Shown here: one piece after another, positions 12,401 to 27,400 of the stretch
How positions within the stretch are numbered: the first letter of the stretch is position 1
Layout: the number at the start of each line of letters is the position of its first letter
From: Stenopsyche tienmushanensis
Lineage: Eukaryota; Arthropoda; Insecta; Trichoptera; Stenopsychidae
DNA length: 64,000 bases
Direction of reading: 5' to 3'
Assembly: GCA_008973525.1 (NCBI GenBank)
Contig: WACJ01000247.1
Span: 62,001-126,000 of the forward strand
Program-made: the position numbers and the translations under genes
The notes under the pieces: model-generated
The model's database searches: none
What the model saw: only the letters and a program-made list of their open reading frames with translations
Told to the model about the DNA's origin: nothing

Positions 12401-15400
12401 TTAATCGCAATCTGATGAACGACAAATAAATTTGTACAGCAAAATTCCGGGTTATATTTCAATAGCCATTTTATTATTTAGTTTCATTGATTTCTTAATA
12501 ATAATGCTTAATTTTTCAGGTGACAAAGGCGACACTGAAACTGAAATTAGCATAGAGTCATTGAATATTGTTCTTTTAAGGCCTCAGTACGAAGTATGTC
12601 GAGCAAATATTTCTCGGCTAAAAGTTTTAGTGGAAGATACAAACGTTAGCGGTCAAAATAATGGAGGGCGTCGTATTTCTGGTACTCTGGGATCCATGTC
12701 GTTATTAGATTTGTCGCCTCATGGATGTATATGGCAAGAACGATTTCTATCGTCCGGAAAAGAAGCTCTGAATTTTCAATATGAAAGGTACGTCATTTTA
12801 TATACACCCGATCCTCCATCTGCACGCGGATACATTCCAAAGATCCAAGGATAAATAATACATTTGAATAATGCACATAAGTTAACTATTTTTAACCGTG
12901 TTAAAGCCCAAAAATTCTATACATTTTCTTGAACGTATTAAAACTGTGCAAAAAAAGGATCAGGATGTATTTATTTAAGCGTCAAGTCTAAATCTAATAA
13001 TCATTATTTTGTATTTGTAGATTTAATACTGATGATGCTTTGTGGGCTGATTGTGATACAAGGCTCCTTATTGAAATGAGCTCCATTGTTTACGTTCATA
13101 CAAAACGTTTTATTGCTGAAATTCAGGCATTTTTTCGTGAATTTTCACTTTTACAAAATGTGTTAAGCCAAGCCAGACAAAAGGTATGATGAAATTATTA
13201 TTTTTTGAATTTATAAACAAGTTTAATGTATCATAATAGCTTTAATCTTTATGGTTAATATACTTTTAATGCCATGGTGTATTTTGATAAACGGAAATTT
13301 GTTTGCTATCATCCTCTATCTTGTTTGATTGCCCTAACATGTAAACAATAGGCACTACAAGCTTAACTTGGAACAGTTTATGACAGACAGCGGAATATGA
13401 TACTGAAGGTCATATAAGTCCTTACAACCTGCGCTGCTGTGCAGTCTGTTCCGAGTAAACCTCGCACTAGCCACACAGAATATTATCCACCGTTCTTTGG
13501 TCCCACAAAAAGACATTCGCGCAAGAGCTTCTGAGTCCTCAAACCTTCAACATCGCACCCTCCAGAAGAGGCGAGATTCTTATGGGAAGAACAGCTTCCA
13601 CAGTTGAGAGCACCTTGGCGCAATGCATATTCGATCGTGGCGCGTGGACAATAAACGATGGTCCCGACTCGCGAGTCGACTGCAATGAGTGATGGAAACT
13701 TGTCAGGATGTAATTTGTTCGGGTTGTTTAACCAGTGGCAAGCAAGCGAGCGTATGGAGGGAAAGCGAAGTAGGTGCTTCGTTGGAGACATTGGCCGTCT
13801 TCTTAAACTCGAATAAATGATCCACCGAATTGAGAAGTCCAAGAGAAGAGCGTGTCGTTTGGAATTGTACTTGGTTGGCTAAAGATATCCTTCTCTGTTG
13901 GGGTTTGATAGCCAACTAATAGTACTGGGCGAGCCTCCTTTTTTTCCCAGTTTAATGCGGCATTGCAAAATCCTGGCATTTACTTTAGTAGTTTTGATAA
14001 TTAATTAAGTCTCGTGACTCACTTTGATTACTGCTGGGTCTCTCTTTATAATCCTGCTGCCCTTTTGATAATTTGCCGCTATTTTAACAACCTACCGCCC
14101 TTCGACAATCTGCTGTTATTTTGATAATTCGCCGCTGATGTGATGACACCTCAAGGGAAGAAAATACCTATTCTTAAAAATTGAAAATCCGAAATTGACA
14201 GACTTGTAATATCTATTGTTTTAGGTGTCTGTAACAGCAAATTCTCAGTTGACGCGAATGAAAATATCAGTGGAATGTCTATCGCCAGCTATACTTATAC
14301 CTGTAAGTAGTACTAGTACATCCTTGCTAGTCGCAGAGCTTGAGAAGCTTTCTGTAAATAATGAATTCAAAAAAGCAGGAAGTGAAGGGACTATCAGTAC
14401 TATAAGAGATATTGATGATCGTAAGTTTTCAATATCGTTATTTATATGATTTTTTTTAAGATTTAACACTGGGTTATATCAATTTTTTAGTCAATAATGC
14501 AAAATATGTATATTTATCTTGATGAAAAAGAGTTAAATATCGATCGATTCACTTTGAATGTATGATTCATATTAAAATATATAAATTGTCTTCTATAGCT
14601 GCAAGAGAATTGCTCGACGTGATGATCGTAACGTTGGAAAATATGGATTTATATTGTGGTGAAAAACATAACTTCTTTGATGATTCCCTTTTGACACCGA
14701 ACACTGCTAAAAGTTATAGTGAAAAACATCAAAATACTACAAATATTCACAATTTTGGTCCTGCGACTGTTATCCGGCGGCAAGGACCATTTTTACTGAC
14801 TGAGAAATGTGGTCTCATCTTACAAGTTGAAAAAAATTTAGAAAATTACCACAACGGTAAGTGCTAATGTATTTACATAATCCATTTAATTAACGGTTTA
14901 TTTTGAGAAAATTATAATGTAAATGTATTTTTATTTTAGTGGCCGATATGAGCATTCAAGGAACGCTTAATACGCTTGAAGGTTCTATAGATTTACAGCA
15001 ATATAGACTAATCAAAGGCTTGCTATCTTACAATCTGGGAGAAAATATCGATGATTTATACGTATCTTCAAATATTCCTATGAATCCCGTATGTCGCGAG
15101 GATGAAAAAATTTGGACTTTAACATCGATACGATTCGACCTATTGAATGTTATTTTACATCTTGAATTGGAAAATAACATATCTTCCTTGGCTTCTATAA
15201 ATTTTATTAAATCTAAATTATTAGTTGAAACTTTCTCCGACATGACTCAAGATATTGATTTAGTATCGCAGGTATACCAAGTTAATTTAATTCGTTTTCA
15301 AGTTTGGAAGTACTAAGTGCTTCCAAGCTTGTCATAATATTATTCAACCTCACTTCAGATGAATAAATATGATCGATATTTTGTCATTGAATGTAACGTT

Positions 15401-18400
15401 ATCTCTTTTGTATTTTTTAGGAAATACTTTTATCTGATACCCGCTATAAGACTGACCCCGTAAACAAAAGATGTAATGTTTTTAGTCACATTGTTCAACC
15501 AATGGGACCAAAATTAGATGATAAAAAGCAGCATTCCGTACAAGCAGAGATACATGCCAGGTAATCTTGAAATATTAATTAAATATAATCAATTGCTGAA
15601 GCCAAAGGTGGCCAAAGACGCCTCTCTTTCTTAGCTTGTCTCAGAGTAGGGTCTGGTCAACGCGATCGAATACCTTGCTCAGGTCAATGTGCAGTATTGT
15701 AGTATTGGATCTTGTTTTATTTGGAGGTTGTGACTGGATGACCAATATTTTGCAGCTAATTGTCTCTAATGTTGATTTGGCTAAAATCAATTTTTAAAAG
15801 TCTGTCAGATGCACAGATAATAATTTGCTAATAAATTTTGTTTTTCCATTTTTCAACACTATGTTATTTTTACAGAAAACGTAAAGAACATTCTGCATAT
15901 ACTATAATGGTAAATAGTATGAGACTGATGGCCATTATTGATTGGTGGCAGGCTGTTAATGAATTTATTATGAGTCCGCCATTTAACAACAAAAGTAATA
16001 TACAACCGAGGTCTGTATTTTAATTACATGAGAATATATTTATTTTACATAACTCTTCACTACGAGTACTATGTAGTTTATTAAGCTTTATGTAGACAGA
16101 GTGTTTTATTTTGACCTTTTTTTGGTGCGTTTAAAAAGTAATGCATCCAAATTCATAAAAATATCTTTGAAATAACACCTTCCTGCGTTGATACACTTCT
16201 GGAGACGGTATTGCCTGGTCTGGAAGGTATCTGGGTGACATTCTTCGGGGTGTCCTTTAGAGCCGATGTAACATGAACTTGGAACCTCCTTTTGGTCTTC
16301 CTTGAAGGATTTGTGCCATTGGAGAACTTGTGATACGAACAAACAATCACTCCCAAAGGTCGAAACGTTTCAGTGTTAAACTTCCCAAGTTGAAAGCAAA
16401 ATCTAAAAGGATGTGTCGTGTTATCTTGTTTAAAAAAGAGGTTCACGGGAACACCTTTTAACGCGTTATAAAGCTAATACTTCCCCTCAAACTAACCCAG
16501 CAGGTTAGAATGTGCTGCGGTGTATCGTCGCATCTGGATTGAACGCATTACTTTTTGAACGCACCCTGTGAGTTCATTCAAAGAAAATTCAAGCTAGAGT
16601 TTTTAATATTTTTTGAACTTTATAGGTCATCCGTTGATAGATAAATTCTTATAGTACATTTTTAATAATAATTTAATTTATTTTTCATATAGAAAGCAAC
16701 ATCACTCCCTGAATGATGCTGAAAATCTTATAAACTCCAAGCAGGTATCTGAAAATGAAGTACAGTTTGAGTTGAAAATTAATATCACTGATTCGCAAGT
16801 GGTTTTTGTCGAAGATACTTCATTATGGGATACAAATGCCGTTATTTTAAAGGTTTATATACATTATCTTTATAATTTTAAGCAGTTCTTTTTAATTTTT
16901 AATTAATCCAACATTAATTATCTGATTTGTTTTAGAGCACAACTGTTATCTCGTATAAACCTGGAAGTGAACCCAAACCCCTTTCTTGTGTCTTAAACCA
17001 CTGCGAAGTATTTTCATGTGTACTAGGAATGGAAGATGAAACTGCTCTTTCCATTATTGACCCTGTGACGCTTCAAATTGATTTAACTTCAACGAAAGTT
17101 TTACAGGTATTTTATTTTTCACTATTTATCAAAAATACACTTTATTATGGTTTTGTTACTACTAAGTCTGCCTCATTTATAACAGGTACAATCACCACAA
17201 CTTTGCGTAAGATTATCGTATCACGATGTTTGTATGCTAATCAAAATGTTCCAATCGCTACCGCAACAAACGCGCAGTGCTCGTGCCGCACACAACATGA
17301 AAGTCCTTCCGGCCAATAAAAACAAAGAAAACGTACAAAAGTTGTGCACATTAGGATTTTCAGTAAAAGACTGTGAAACTGCATTGATTGAAAGCGATGG
17401 TAATTTAGAACATGCGGCTATCTGGCTTACGGAAAACTCAAACTCGTTTACGCTTCAAAGCTACGATCTACAGCGAAAAAGTTCATTGCCGGAATCTCAT
17501 ATTTTCGAATCGTTTCAGGTATTTGTTCTTTATATTTTATTATACTGCTAATTATTTTTATGTTTTCGTCCTTTTCATATTTAAAAAACATATTTTCGTG
17601 GAATTAACAGAAGTGGTTTGTTTTCAATAACATTTCAGGTAGGCATAGGTGTGTCTCTAGATTTCTCTTTATTAATATTTAAAGCAACTCAACTTACAGG
17701 ATGTGTCCCAAAAGTCATGAAATATATATATTTTTAAAAATATTTATTAACAATACCGGTAAAAATTGTTAATATTCTTCAAAATGCTCCTCTTCTCTCT
17801 CACCATGCTTGGTATGCCTTCTTGAAAACCTCAACGGGAACCTCCTTCAGAGCCATCGTCATAGCCGCTTGGATAGCGTCGATGCTCTCGTCACGGAGTT
17901 TTGAGTGCAGTTCAGCCGGAACTAGGTCAGGACCGTAGAGTGGCTGCGGTAACGTTGCCACTTTGTGTTTCGCGCACGAACGCGCAGATACACGTGGCTG
18001 AGCGCATTTTCATGATAGTAGCCAGTGCTGACAGCTTATCCTTGAGGTATAAACTCATTATGGACCCTTGGTGTCAAAAAAGATAATCAACATTGTCTTC
18101 ACTTTGGATTCCCTCATCCTGGCCTTCTTCCCCCTCATCCAACCGGTCCAAACACGCTGCGACCAGTAGGGATGTCGCAAAAAATATATTTCACGACTTT
18201 TGGGACACATCTGTATCTCCAAAAAAAAACTGAAAAGATAAAAAACATATATTGAAACTTTCGAAAAAAGATCTACAATCAAATTTTATACATATTTATT
18301 GTTTTTTACAGATAAAAGCGGACTGCATATCTATTTGCATTATTGATGATTGTCGAGATTCTGATGTACCACTATTGGAACTCTCTCTATCCGAAATGAT

Positions 18401-21400
18401 TCTAACTCAGGATATGCGTTCATATTATGGTGCTAGCAAAATACAAACGCCTCAAAGTCCACCTCTTTGCTTCACTCCTGATATTCAAGCCGCAATTGAT
18501 GTGAGCAACAAAAGAGAAACTGGTCCGGGTGGTGGCAAACTTCAATGTAAACTAACGAGCGACTATTATAACAGAGCTTTGTCTGGATGGGAGCCTTTTA
18601 TTGAACCTTGGAGGTAAATATTTGAGCAAATATATATTTTAATTACTTGACAGATGTTATAAATTTTCCAAAATTCTCTCAGTCTTCTATTCCTTTAATT
18701 GCTTGGGTAATTCTTAAATAATGCCCTTGATCTGCCTTATAAATTAATAGATTTTCTCTTATCTACTCCTTAAATTCCTATCCAATTTATCCTATATTTC
18801 CCTAGAAACGTCTTCTATTGAGATCACTTGTATCTAATAATGGATTAAATGTAGTTAACATATTTTTTTTGTAGATGTGATGCATCATGGGAGTATGAAC
18901 TCACGAGCAATCTTCTTAGAAAGCGTTTGCAATTAGAACTAAATTCCACTGAGATACTTAATATTAATATAACAAGTTCTCTTATGGAATTATATAATTT
19001 AGTTAAAATAAATTGGACTCAAGACTATTATTCCTTTTCAAATCGCTCCGATATGTCACCGAAACTAAGCCCACCTGGATACAAGAGAAGATCTCCGTTT
19101 GTTCCGTTTGCTCTCAAAAATAAGACCGGTTGTAAATTGTGGTTTACGACTCTTATTACTACTGCTGATGAGTACGTTATAGAATACATCGCATAATTAT
19201 AATTTACGTATATTTTAGAAACGTTATATAATTTATTCTCTTTATGATTAAATGAACTTAGCTTTAACGAGAATATTCATCTACCTGATCCTGATGATAC
19301 GTGGGTAGAAGTTCTGCCAGAAAACACAGCTACTTTTAAATTCGGCGAACGAGGAAAGCAACGCCATAGAGACTCGCATAAATTACAATTGCATCAACTC
19401 GGCGTACGTATTGAGGGCTGGAATTCGATTAATCCTGTGTGCGTTGATAAAGTGGGGATATTTTTCCGTCATATTACGCACATGGTTAGTAAAAATGATT
19501 ATTTCTTCATGATTTGAAATTTATTTTCCACAGTCCCAAAATAAAATTCATGCAAAAATATTTCAGGAAAGTGATAATGAGGCTCGATTAATATTTGCTG
19601 TGACGCTTGAAGGATCTGCACGTAAACTTGTCACCATCCGCTCTGCGTTGCAACTTATTAATCAGTTGCCGGAAGCTGTGGAAGTTCGCACGGATAATAT
19701 TTCTTCTAAAAATTCGAGTAAGTTTAAAAAAATTTATTATAATATCATCGGCTATTAAGTCTTTCAAGTTTATTATAATATTTATTTTTTTAGGCTTAGT
19801 CTGGTCTGCGATTCGAAAATCTATTGTGGTTAATAGTGGAGTGACTTGGTGTGTGCCTTTATCGCATAATCCAACACCTATGTGGGTCCGTCCGATACTC
19901 AATCAAAGCTCAAGTTCTTCTATGCAATCTCCACCTTCGTATCTATACTGTGCGCAACCTTTAGATTGGAGGCTTGCGGCGAGACAGGCTCCTGAAGATT
20001 GTTTACAATTGGCACATGTTTGTCATTCCAATACACAAACATCATACAGGTTAATAATATGTTTACTCTTTATTCAAAAAATATTACTACGAGGGCGATT
20101 CAAATATAAAAATACAAATGGAATATCTTATTTTTCTACATAATTCATTAAAAGATAAAATTCAATCAGATAGGAAGCTTTTTGATCCCGTCACTAAAGA
20201 AAGAATGTGAGAAGTATCATCCTCTTTTGTGCAACGCGTAATTATTCATTTTCTTGTAAACAAAGGCGTGAAATTTTAACGAGACTTTGAGGCGCAGTTT
20301 AGTGATGCTACTCTAAGATCCAAGTGTTTGATTGGGTCCAAAATTTTCGTTTAAGTTGAGATAATGTGCAAAATTTAAGTCATAAACGGCGTTCTGCAAT
20401 GAACATCAATGAAAACAGCATTTGAGCCATGAGTAAGCTTGTGAATAGTGATGTTGGAAGTGTCCAATTCCACGTCTGCTCTGCAAGGCGCAAAATAATG
20501 TACGGAAAGACTAAGAAGAAAGAGAAGCTTTTATGGATCAGCTTTGTTTTTAATAAAAACGCCGTCTACCTGGACGTAATCATCACTGAGGGATGCAGAT
20601 TCAGAGAAAACATTAAAATCACAACCTGCAAACCGGCCAAGGCTTTTGGCAAAATGTCCAGACTGGCGGGCGCTTATTGGAGTCTTGGGGATAGACACCT
20701 CAGGGTTGCCTATAAAGCCATCTACGCGCGTATTGCTACATACGGAGCAGGAGCATGGGCGGTCAGACTTGGACATTGTGGACTTGACAAGACGACGAGA
20801 CGAAGTCTAAACATTCGCACAACGGCAGTCACTACTAAGAATCACTGGAGTGTTAAAGAATAACTGCTACAGACAGCCTCCCTGTCCTTGCAGGGATTAT
20901 ACCGCAAGACCTGAAAGCGCAAATAAATGCAGTGAAGCACCTAAAAAAGGCGCATAGAACAATTCAAATCAGTAACTCCTCTTTATCAGCCAAGGAAGCT
21001 GATGGCATTCTTATGAATCCTATTGCCACCAAAAGGTGGGCTAGAAGCGCGGCAATTGCTTATTGAAACTGATTGGGAACACGTTCTGTGGTCGTGTTTG
21101 GGCATATCGGTCAAAAGAGAGGCGCTCCTGTGCCGTGTCAGGGGTCCTTTTTCTAGACCTCTTGGCCACAAGGACTTGGTGGCCAGCCCTGGTGTCTTTA
21201 CGGTGCTTAAGGTCTTCCGCCACAGTTTCAACACCAAATGCCCCTTGGACGGATACTATTTTCAGCATTCGTCCTTCGTTACTACACTACAAGATTCCAT
21301 CGTCATGCGAGAAAGGCCGCGATAGTTAGCTGGCAAAAAAGGTAGTCCGCATCTACTTCCGGCTGCCACCTCTTTCTGTTCTTTCAAAATGTTAGGTACC

Positions 21401-24400
21401 GCATGCATAAGGCGCTATTTCGATGTGTCAGTGGTCCAATGTTTGGACCGGTTGGATACGGAAACCTTGTGGACTTTTTGCAACAAATTTATGGAAAAAT
21501 GCCTTCACTAGGGTCGTAGAGCGAAAGTTCCCAGTTATATTTGAGTCGCCTTTGTATTTTAATCTGCTTAATTCATAGCATACTTATCTTATACTTGTGC
21601 TTGTGCATTTTGTAGATTTTCTTGCATTTTAAGAAGAGAAATGTTTCCATTGGAGAAAGGTCTACCCCAACCTGGTCACATAATGTTATTAAAACCTCCA
21701 TTGCAGTTAGTGAACTTATTGCCTATTGAACTAAATTTTCGAATAGGCGTCAACGATCAAATGGTAAACAGAATACCCGCAGGACAAACCGCTCCCTTAG
21801 CTCAGGTATTGTTTTTTTTTTATTAATACTTTTAATAATCACATCTAATCATCGTTTGTTGTGAAATATTTATAAAACATGTTTTCCAGGTTGATACACA
21901 AAAACCGATCGAGATATTAGTATGTCTTGAAGGTTTTCCGGGCGTGGCATTACTAACAATACCAACTGGCACGTTAGAATCATTTTCTTCGAGATTAAAA
22001 TTATCAGATAGTTCTGGCAGAAAACTCACGTTGAATGCATACATTTCGATAAAACTTTCTGATACTATTAAGGTAATTTTTTTCATATTGCATTTAATCT
22101 TTGCACTGAATATCTTCAGTGATTTTAAATAGAAAAATATTTTATAACGTGTTTATTTTCACATTAGGTTTATATATCTTCCCCATTCTGGATCATCAAT
22201 AGAACAGGAATCCCAATAGTTTTTCGTCAAGAAGGAATTCCAACTGAAACTGCTGGGCAATTTGAAGAACATGAAATAGCTCGTATGGTTGCTCCATTGC
22301 TGTTTAGTTTTGCGGACTCCGACGGCAGCCCTACTGTGGTGGCAAGAGTCGGCGCAGGTGTAATCCCAAATGGGTCACCTCAGGTAATGACTTTTATGTT
22401 AATGTTAAATAGTTCATTTAAATTCATTTTGGCATATAGTGGTGGACCAAAAAAGTTTGAAAATGAAGAATTATACTACGGATGTACTACGATAATCCCA
22501 AGCGTTATGGATTAAGCCCGCCCAAGCAGCAGCATCGATACCGAAAGCAATTGATGCGTTTGAGCCGAGCATTAAAAGATAAGTAGCCAAATATGCCCAA
22601 AGACACAACGAGATGATTTTGCAGAATGACAATTTTATCTCACCCACCATATTCTAATCATCATTTTTAATTTAAACTGACGCGATTAATATTAGCTTAT
22701 AAATGTATTCATACTTTGTAATATTTTACAACGTTGCTAATATAATTATTATTTTTAGTGGTGTTCACCGTTTGGATTGAGTCCTGGAATCATGGTGCGT
22801 CGACTTATCGTAACAAACATAAGCGCAATCGGAGGAAGCGAACGGGTGCTCTTAGTTGGGATTGCTATCCGGCCAGGCCGCGGTCGTTACCGTCACACCA
22901 ATATTTGCACAATATCGCCTCGCTTTCAAATACACAACAATACATCATATCATTTACAGTTTGCACAGAAATGTTTCGCTACAAGCATAGTAAGAAATAT
23001 TCATAGCGTCTTCAAATAGTTTAATTTGATTAATCGACGTAATTATGCTTTTTTATTTCATTTTATAGACTGATCCGGGCGCAACAACTACGTATATCAA
23101 CACAACGCCTAAATGCTCTATTCCATTTCATTGGCCGAGACACGATTATGATTTATTACTATGTGCAAAAATTATAGACATTCCAAATTGTAATTGGTCG
23201 GGTGGTTTCCAAATAGATATAAATCACTCGCTTCATATCAATATTAGGTAATATTTTCATAAATACAAGATTAGTATTTTAATAATTAAAAAGGGAAGAA
23301 AACTATCAATCGAAATTGTGCATTAAATTCTTCGTATACATCTCGTTTATTATAATTTTTATTTTCAGGGACAGCAACGCAGTGTGTTATTTCATCAGAC
23401 TGGAAGTTATTCTTCAAAGCGCAACTTATTTTGTAGTATTTACTGACGCAGATACTATGCCTCCGCCTATAAGAATTGATAATTTCTCACTAGTCCATCT
23501 AACGTTTCATCAAGTAATTTTAAATTTAAACTGTTGCTATTATTATAAATTTGATTCTATCAGATAAATGTATCGATCGCGTCTTTAATTCGATCTTTTG
23601 TAACCTGAATTGATTAATGTTTTTAACTGATTTTAGGTGGGTTGCAAAGAAGAGTCCTTAATTAAGGCGCAAAGCTCGAGACCTTGGGCACTCGTAGAAC
23701 CCTGTGGTGCATCTAACTTGGCAATAAGGGCGCCCGGAGGAACGGGAACCACAGTGAATTTACAAAAACTGAATGAACCAAAATCGCTAACATATCAAAA
23801 CTTTATTTATATAGCGTTCACTGGAACACATCAAAAGTAAGATATTTAAACGATTGATTTAGCTAAGATTACAAACACGAGTAGTATTAAACCCTTAATA
23901 TTCAATTGCACCTTGCGATAATTTATCCAATATTATTCCAAAAATCATGAAATATATACTTTTTTTAAAAGATTCATTGACAATACCGGTATAAATTGTT
24001 AATATTCTTCAAAGTATTCTCCATGAGCACATACACATTTTTCCCATCGACTCTCCCACGCTCTTGAAGGTCTTAATGGGAATCTCACAGATGTATAGTT
24101 GTGTGGCTGATGCATTATCATGAGGTATAAACTCTGTGGACCACACCCTTGGTGTCGAAAATGACAACACTTTAGCGCTTCATAGGCTCGCTTGAAGAAT
24201 TCATGAGTTTCGATAGCTTTTTTGTTATGTTTTAAACAAAATTCAATCGCCGAACGTTGTTGGCAAAAAAATATATTTCATGACTTTTGGAACAACCTCG
24301 TATATTGTAATTTGTTTAGTGGCAAGACGATGTAGTAGTCTTCTACGTTTTGATTCAACAACAATTTCATAAAAATTAACTTCCATCTTGTCTTATTTCT

Positions 24401-27400
24401 GTTTTAGCAAAAATCACGGATCTTTAGGAAACGACGTAGAAAATTCGCAGTTGGTTTTAGAAGTTGCCACTGGAGTGTCTTCGTCTGGATCAGTATTTTT
24501 GTCTCGGAAACGATTCGGTGAAAGATCGCAATTATGGCGACTCAATGAAGAAGGTCTATTATTACATGAGGGCAGTTCACCTCCTCAACCGGCACATGCC
24601 CCGCCAGACGTCAATGCACCTCACGCTATGGTATATTCGTAAATATATTGTAATATTTTAGCTTATGGAACGAGATGATGAATAAATTTATATTTTAGGT
24701 TTTGGATATCGAGGGACCTGCTCCGCAACCTAGTAAAATGGTTGGACTTTGTGTTCGTAAAGTTAATCCTCGTCGATCTTCAACTCAAACGTGGCATTTT
24801 ACGTCTGATGGAAGATTACGGTGTGCGCATTACAATATGAATGTACAACCGCTTGATGGATTTTTTGGACTCAGAGAAGGTTATTATATTATAATGTTGC
24901 AATTGCAATAATAATCAATTAAAGTTACACTAGCTTAAGCCTAGATCACTAATCATTAGTCTCAAAGACTACATAAGATAGAGCGATAATGTAATTATCA
25001 TTTAATGTGGTTTTAATATATATATATATGTTGCCATTCATAGGAAATAGAGCTGTTTTGGGACTACCTGGTCCTACAGGACCTCATATATTAGCTAACG
25101 GTGTACCCATTGAACACGCTGTTTCTAGCCAGACATTGAGACCAGGCTCCGGTTCATTAAAAGTGATAGTTCAAACCGATGGACCAACTCGTGTTGTCAA
25201 AATTACAGACGTAGAATTGAAGGCACGTTGTTTGATATTATTTCTCACGTTTAAATCTCGAAATTAGTTCATAAATATTAATGTAACTATTTTTTTTTCC
25301 AGGGGAATATTCAAATTGATGATAATTTCGACCAATCGGAAAGAGATTTTGAAAGCGACGATAAAGAAGTGCAGGTTCGAGTAGCCATAGGAGGCGTGGG
25401 AATATCTTTAATATCTCAAGCGCCGTCTTCGCAAGAATTAGTGTTTTGCTTATTTTCCGGCGTTTTATTCGAGACTATCATGGCACCCGCTGGTCAAGCG
25501 TTAAATCTTTCCGTTCAAGATATTCAAATTGACAATCAGGTTACCTTTTTACTCAATATTAATCCTTTGATAATAAATAATATTCTATTTGAAATACAAA
25601 TGTTCGCAACACGTGAGTGCATACTCGTCGAATGGTATTGAATATGGATTGTGTGTATTTGCAGCTTCTCGGCACACCTTGTCCGGTATTATTGCACACA
25701 ACTAAGACGCGCGCTGGAAGCAACACTCAGCAAGGAGCAAATTTGCCGGCTATTCAATTGTTCATAGATAAAGTTGCCACACCACCTGCTACGCGCTACA
25801 ATGCGCATATATTTAAGCATTTCATCATTTCACTGCGACCTTTATCCGTGCATTTGGAAGAAAGACTTCTTTTGAAACTGTGCTTATGGGCTGGAGTAGG
25901 TGATTCGGATGACCAATTCGATAAAGAAGAAGCCGATGAAACTGATTTCGAAACACAACGAATTCTCACTGAAATAACGGCAGTGCACGCGAAAAGATAT
26001 TACTTTGGTGTTTTAAGGCTTGAACCAAATCAGGTAAAATAGTTTGAGACTATTCCTATTTTTACAGTCGACATCCAGAGAGTTAATTCATATTTTTTCT
26101 TTCATTTCAGATACGCTTAAGTATGCAGACAGCAGGTAAACTTCCTGCAAGTTTGGCCATCATCAAAAAAAGACTGGGTCTTAGGCTTATAAAATTTGAA
26201 GATGCCGGTGTTGAACTAGAACCGTTCATTCGATGGCATCCATTTGAAACTAGTCAATTCTTATGGCATTCTATTTTAAAACACTACAAAGATGTAAGAA
26301 CTATTCTTCATATTCGGTCATTTGTGACCTTAATCTCTGCATGATTCTTCCCTAATATCAAGCCAAACATATCTTTTAATACCTGGACTTTAAATGCATA
26401 CATTTCTTTAATTGCATTATATCTTTTGTATATTAGGAATTAAAATGGCAAGCTGCGATAATTCTGGGATCTGTAGATTTTTTGGGAAATCCACTAGGAT
26501 TTGTGCAGGACGTTTCTGATGGAGTATCCGGCCTTATCTATGAAGGGAACGTTGGAGCTTTGGTGAAAAATGTCGCTCACGGTTTATCAAACTCGGCCGC
26601 AAAAGTTACAGGTCTGTCAAAATGAATTTATCTTCTTTAATTCAATGAAATCGATACAATAAATTTTAATACTTGTTTTATCAATTAGAATCCCTGGGAG
26701 ATGGATTAGGACGAGTTATTTTGGACGAAGCTCACGAAGAAACGAGAGCTCGCATCAGAGGTATCGGCGAAGGCGGCAGTACAAATCATTTAATGGCAGG
26801 TCTGCGTGGATTAGGTCTAGGACTATTGGGCGGTGTAACTTCATTGGTAAAACATACATATGAAGGAGCGCATCAAGGACCGACGGGCTTTTTCACCGGC
26901 GTCGGACGAGGTTTAATCGGAACGGTGACGAAACCAGTCGTCGGTATATTAGATCTTGCAGCCGAGACTGCAGCTGCCGTTCGAGAAACCAGCAGAAGGT
27001 ATTTGGAATAAAGATTGTAAAATGTAAATGGGATTTATTTTTCAGCATTACTTTGAATTGTATATTTTCATACAGATCGGATCGATGGTTACCGGAACGC
27101 TCTCGACCTCCGAGATGTCCTATGGGGCCAGGTGGATTGCTTCCTCGCTATTCTCGTGTTCAGAGTACGGGGCATCATTACTTGTATGCGATAAACGGTC
27201 GAGATTATGAAGAAGGGTTCCTCGCTTATGAATGTATTCGAAGTCAATCGTCCAATATGCAAGCGCTTATTTCCACGCGATTTATTAGAATTTTCACGGG
27301 GACTCCCAAGGAAATAAATCGCGAAACGAACATCGCCATCGAAGTGCATTTGAGGTAAAATTCTCGTTTATTCCTATTTCGCATTATTTCGATACTTTGA

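Larger units (their letters stand above)
8603..17106 (+). other. Vps13D: VPS13D exons 16-36: central repeating-beta-groove region
   Basis: Exons read as 8603-8754, 8881-9060, 9187-9486, 9633-9917, 10033-10207, 10285-10419, 10543-10699, 10774-10944, 11041-11287, 11375-11511, 11578-11919, 11998-12163, 12520-12787, 13021-13183, 14225-14420, 14599-14856, 14940-15271, 15421-15560, 15876-16010, 16693-16852 and 16936-17106. Exon 16 encodes a low-complexity Pro/Ser-rich loop. The rest is beta-rich sequence with no compact domain I can name, as expected for the elongated VPS13 lipid channel. Transposon fragments occupy introns 28, 29, 33 and 34. Confidence 0.85.
18312..23836 (+). other. Vps13D: VPS13D exons 38-49: region including the VAB (adaptor-binding) domain
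   Basis: Exons read as 18312-18613, 18875-19171, 19262-19484, 19567-19717, 19794-20049, 21616-21805, 21890-22072, 22168-22383, 22759-22989, 23069-23247, 23369-23513 and 23637-23836. Features typical of the VAB/SHR-BD region include YRKRSPF-like KRRSPFVPFALKNKTG, YWIINRTG-like PFWIINRTGIPIVFRQEG and RPGRGRYRHTNICTISPRF. In the family the VAB domain recruits the protein to membranes through PxP-motif adaptors. Intron 42 (20050-21615) carries a LINE remnant, intron 45 (22384-22758) a mariner remnant and intron 37 (17519-18311) a short mariner-derived element. Confidence 0.88.

Noticed and set aside
12432..12854. Single 140-codon plus-strand frame as a separate gene
   Set aside because: It is VPS13D exon 28 (12520-12787) extended into the neighbouring introns.
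13483..13842. 119-codon minus-strand frame
   Set aside because: It matches the repeat at 45660-45970 on the other strand and has no recognised domain; treated as retroelement-derived.
19607..20143. 178-codon plus-strand frame as an independent protein
   Set aside because: It spans an intron and reads exon 41 in the wrong frame before entering VPS13D exon 42; splice sites and family similarity show the true structure.
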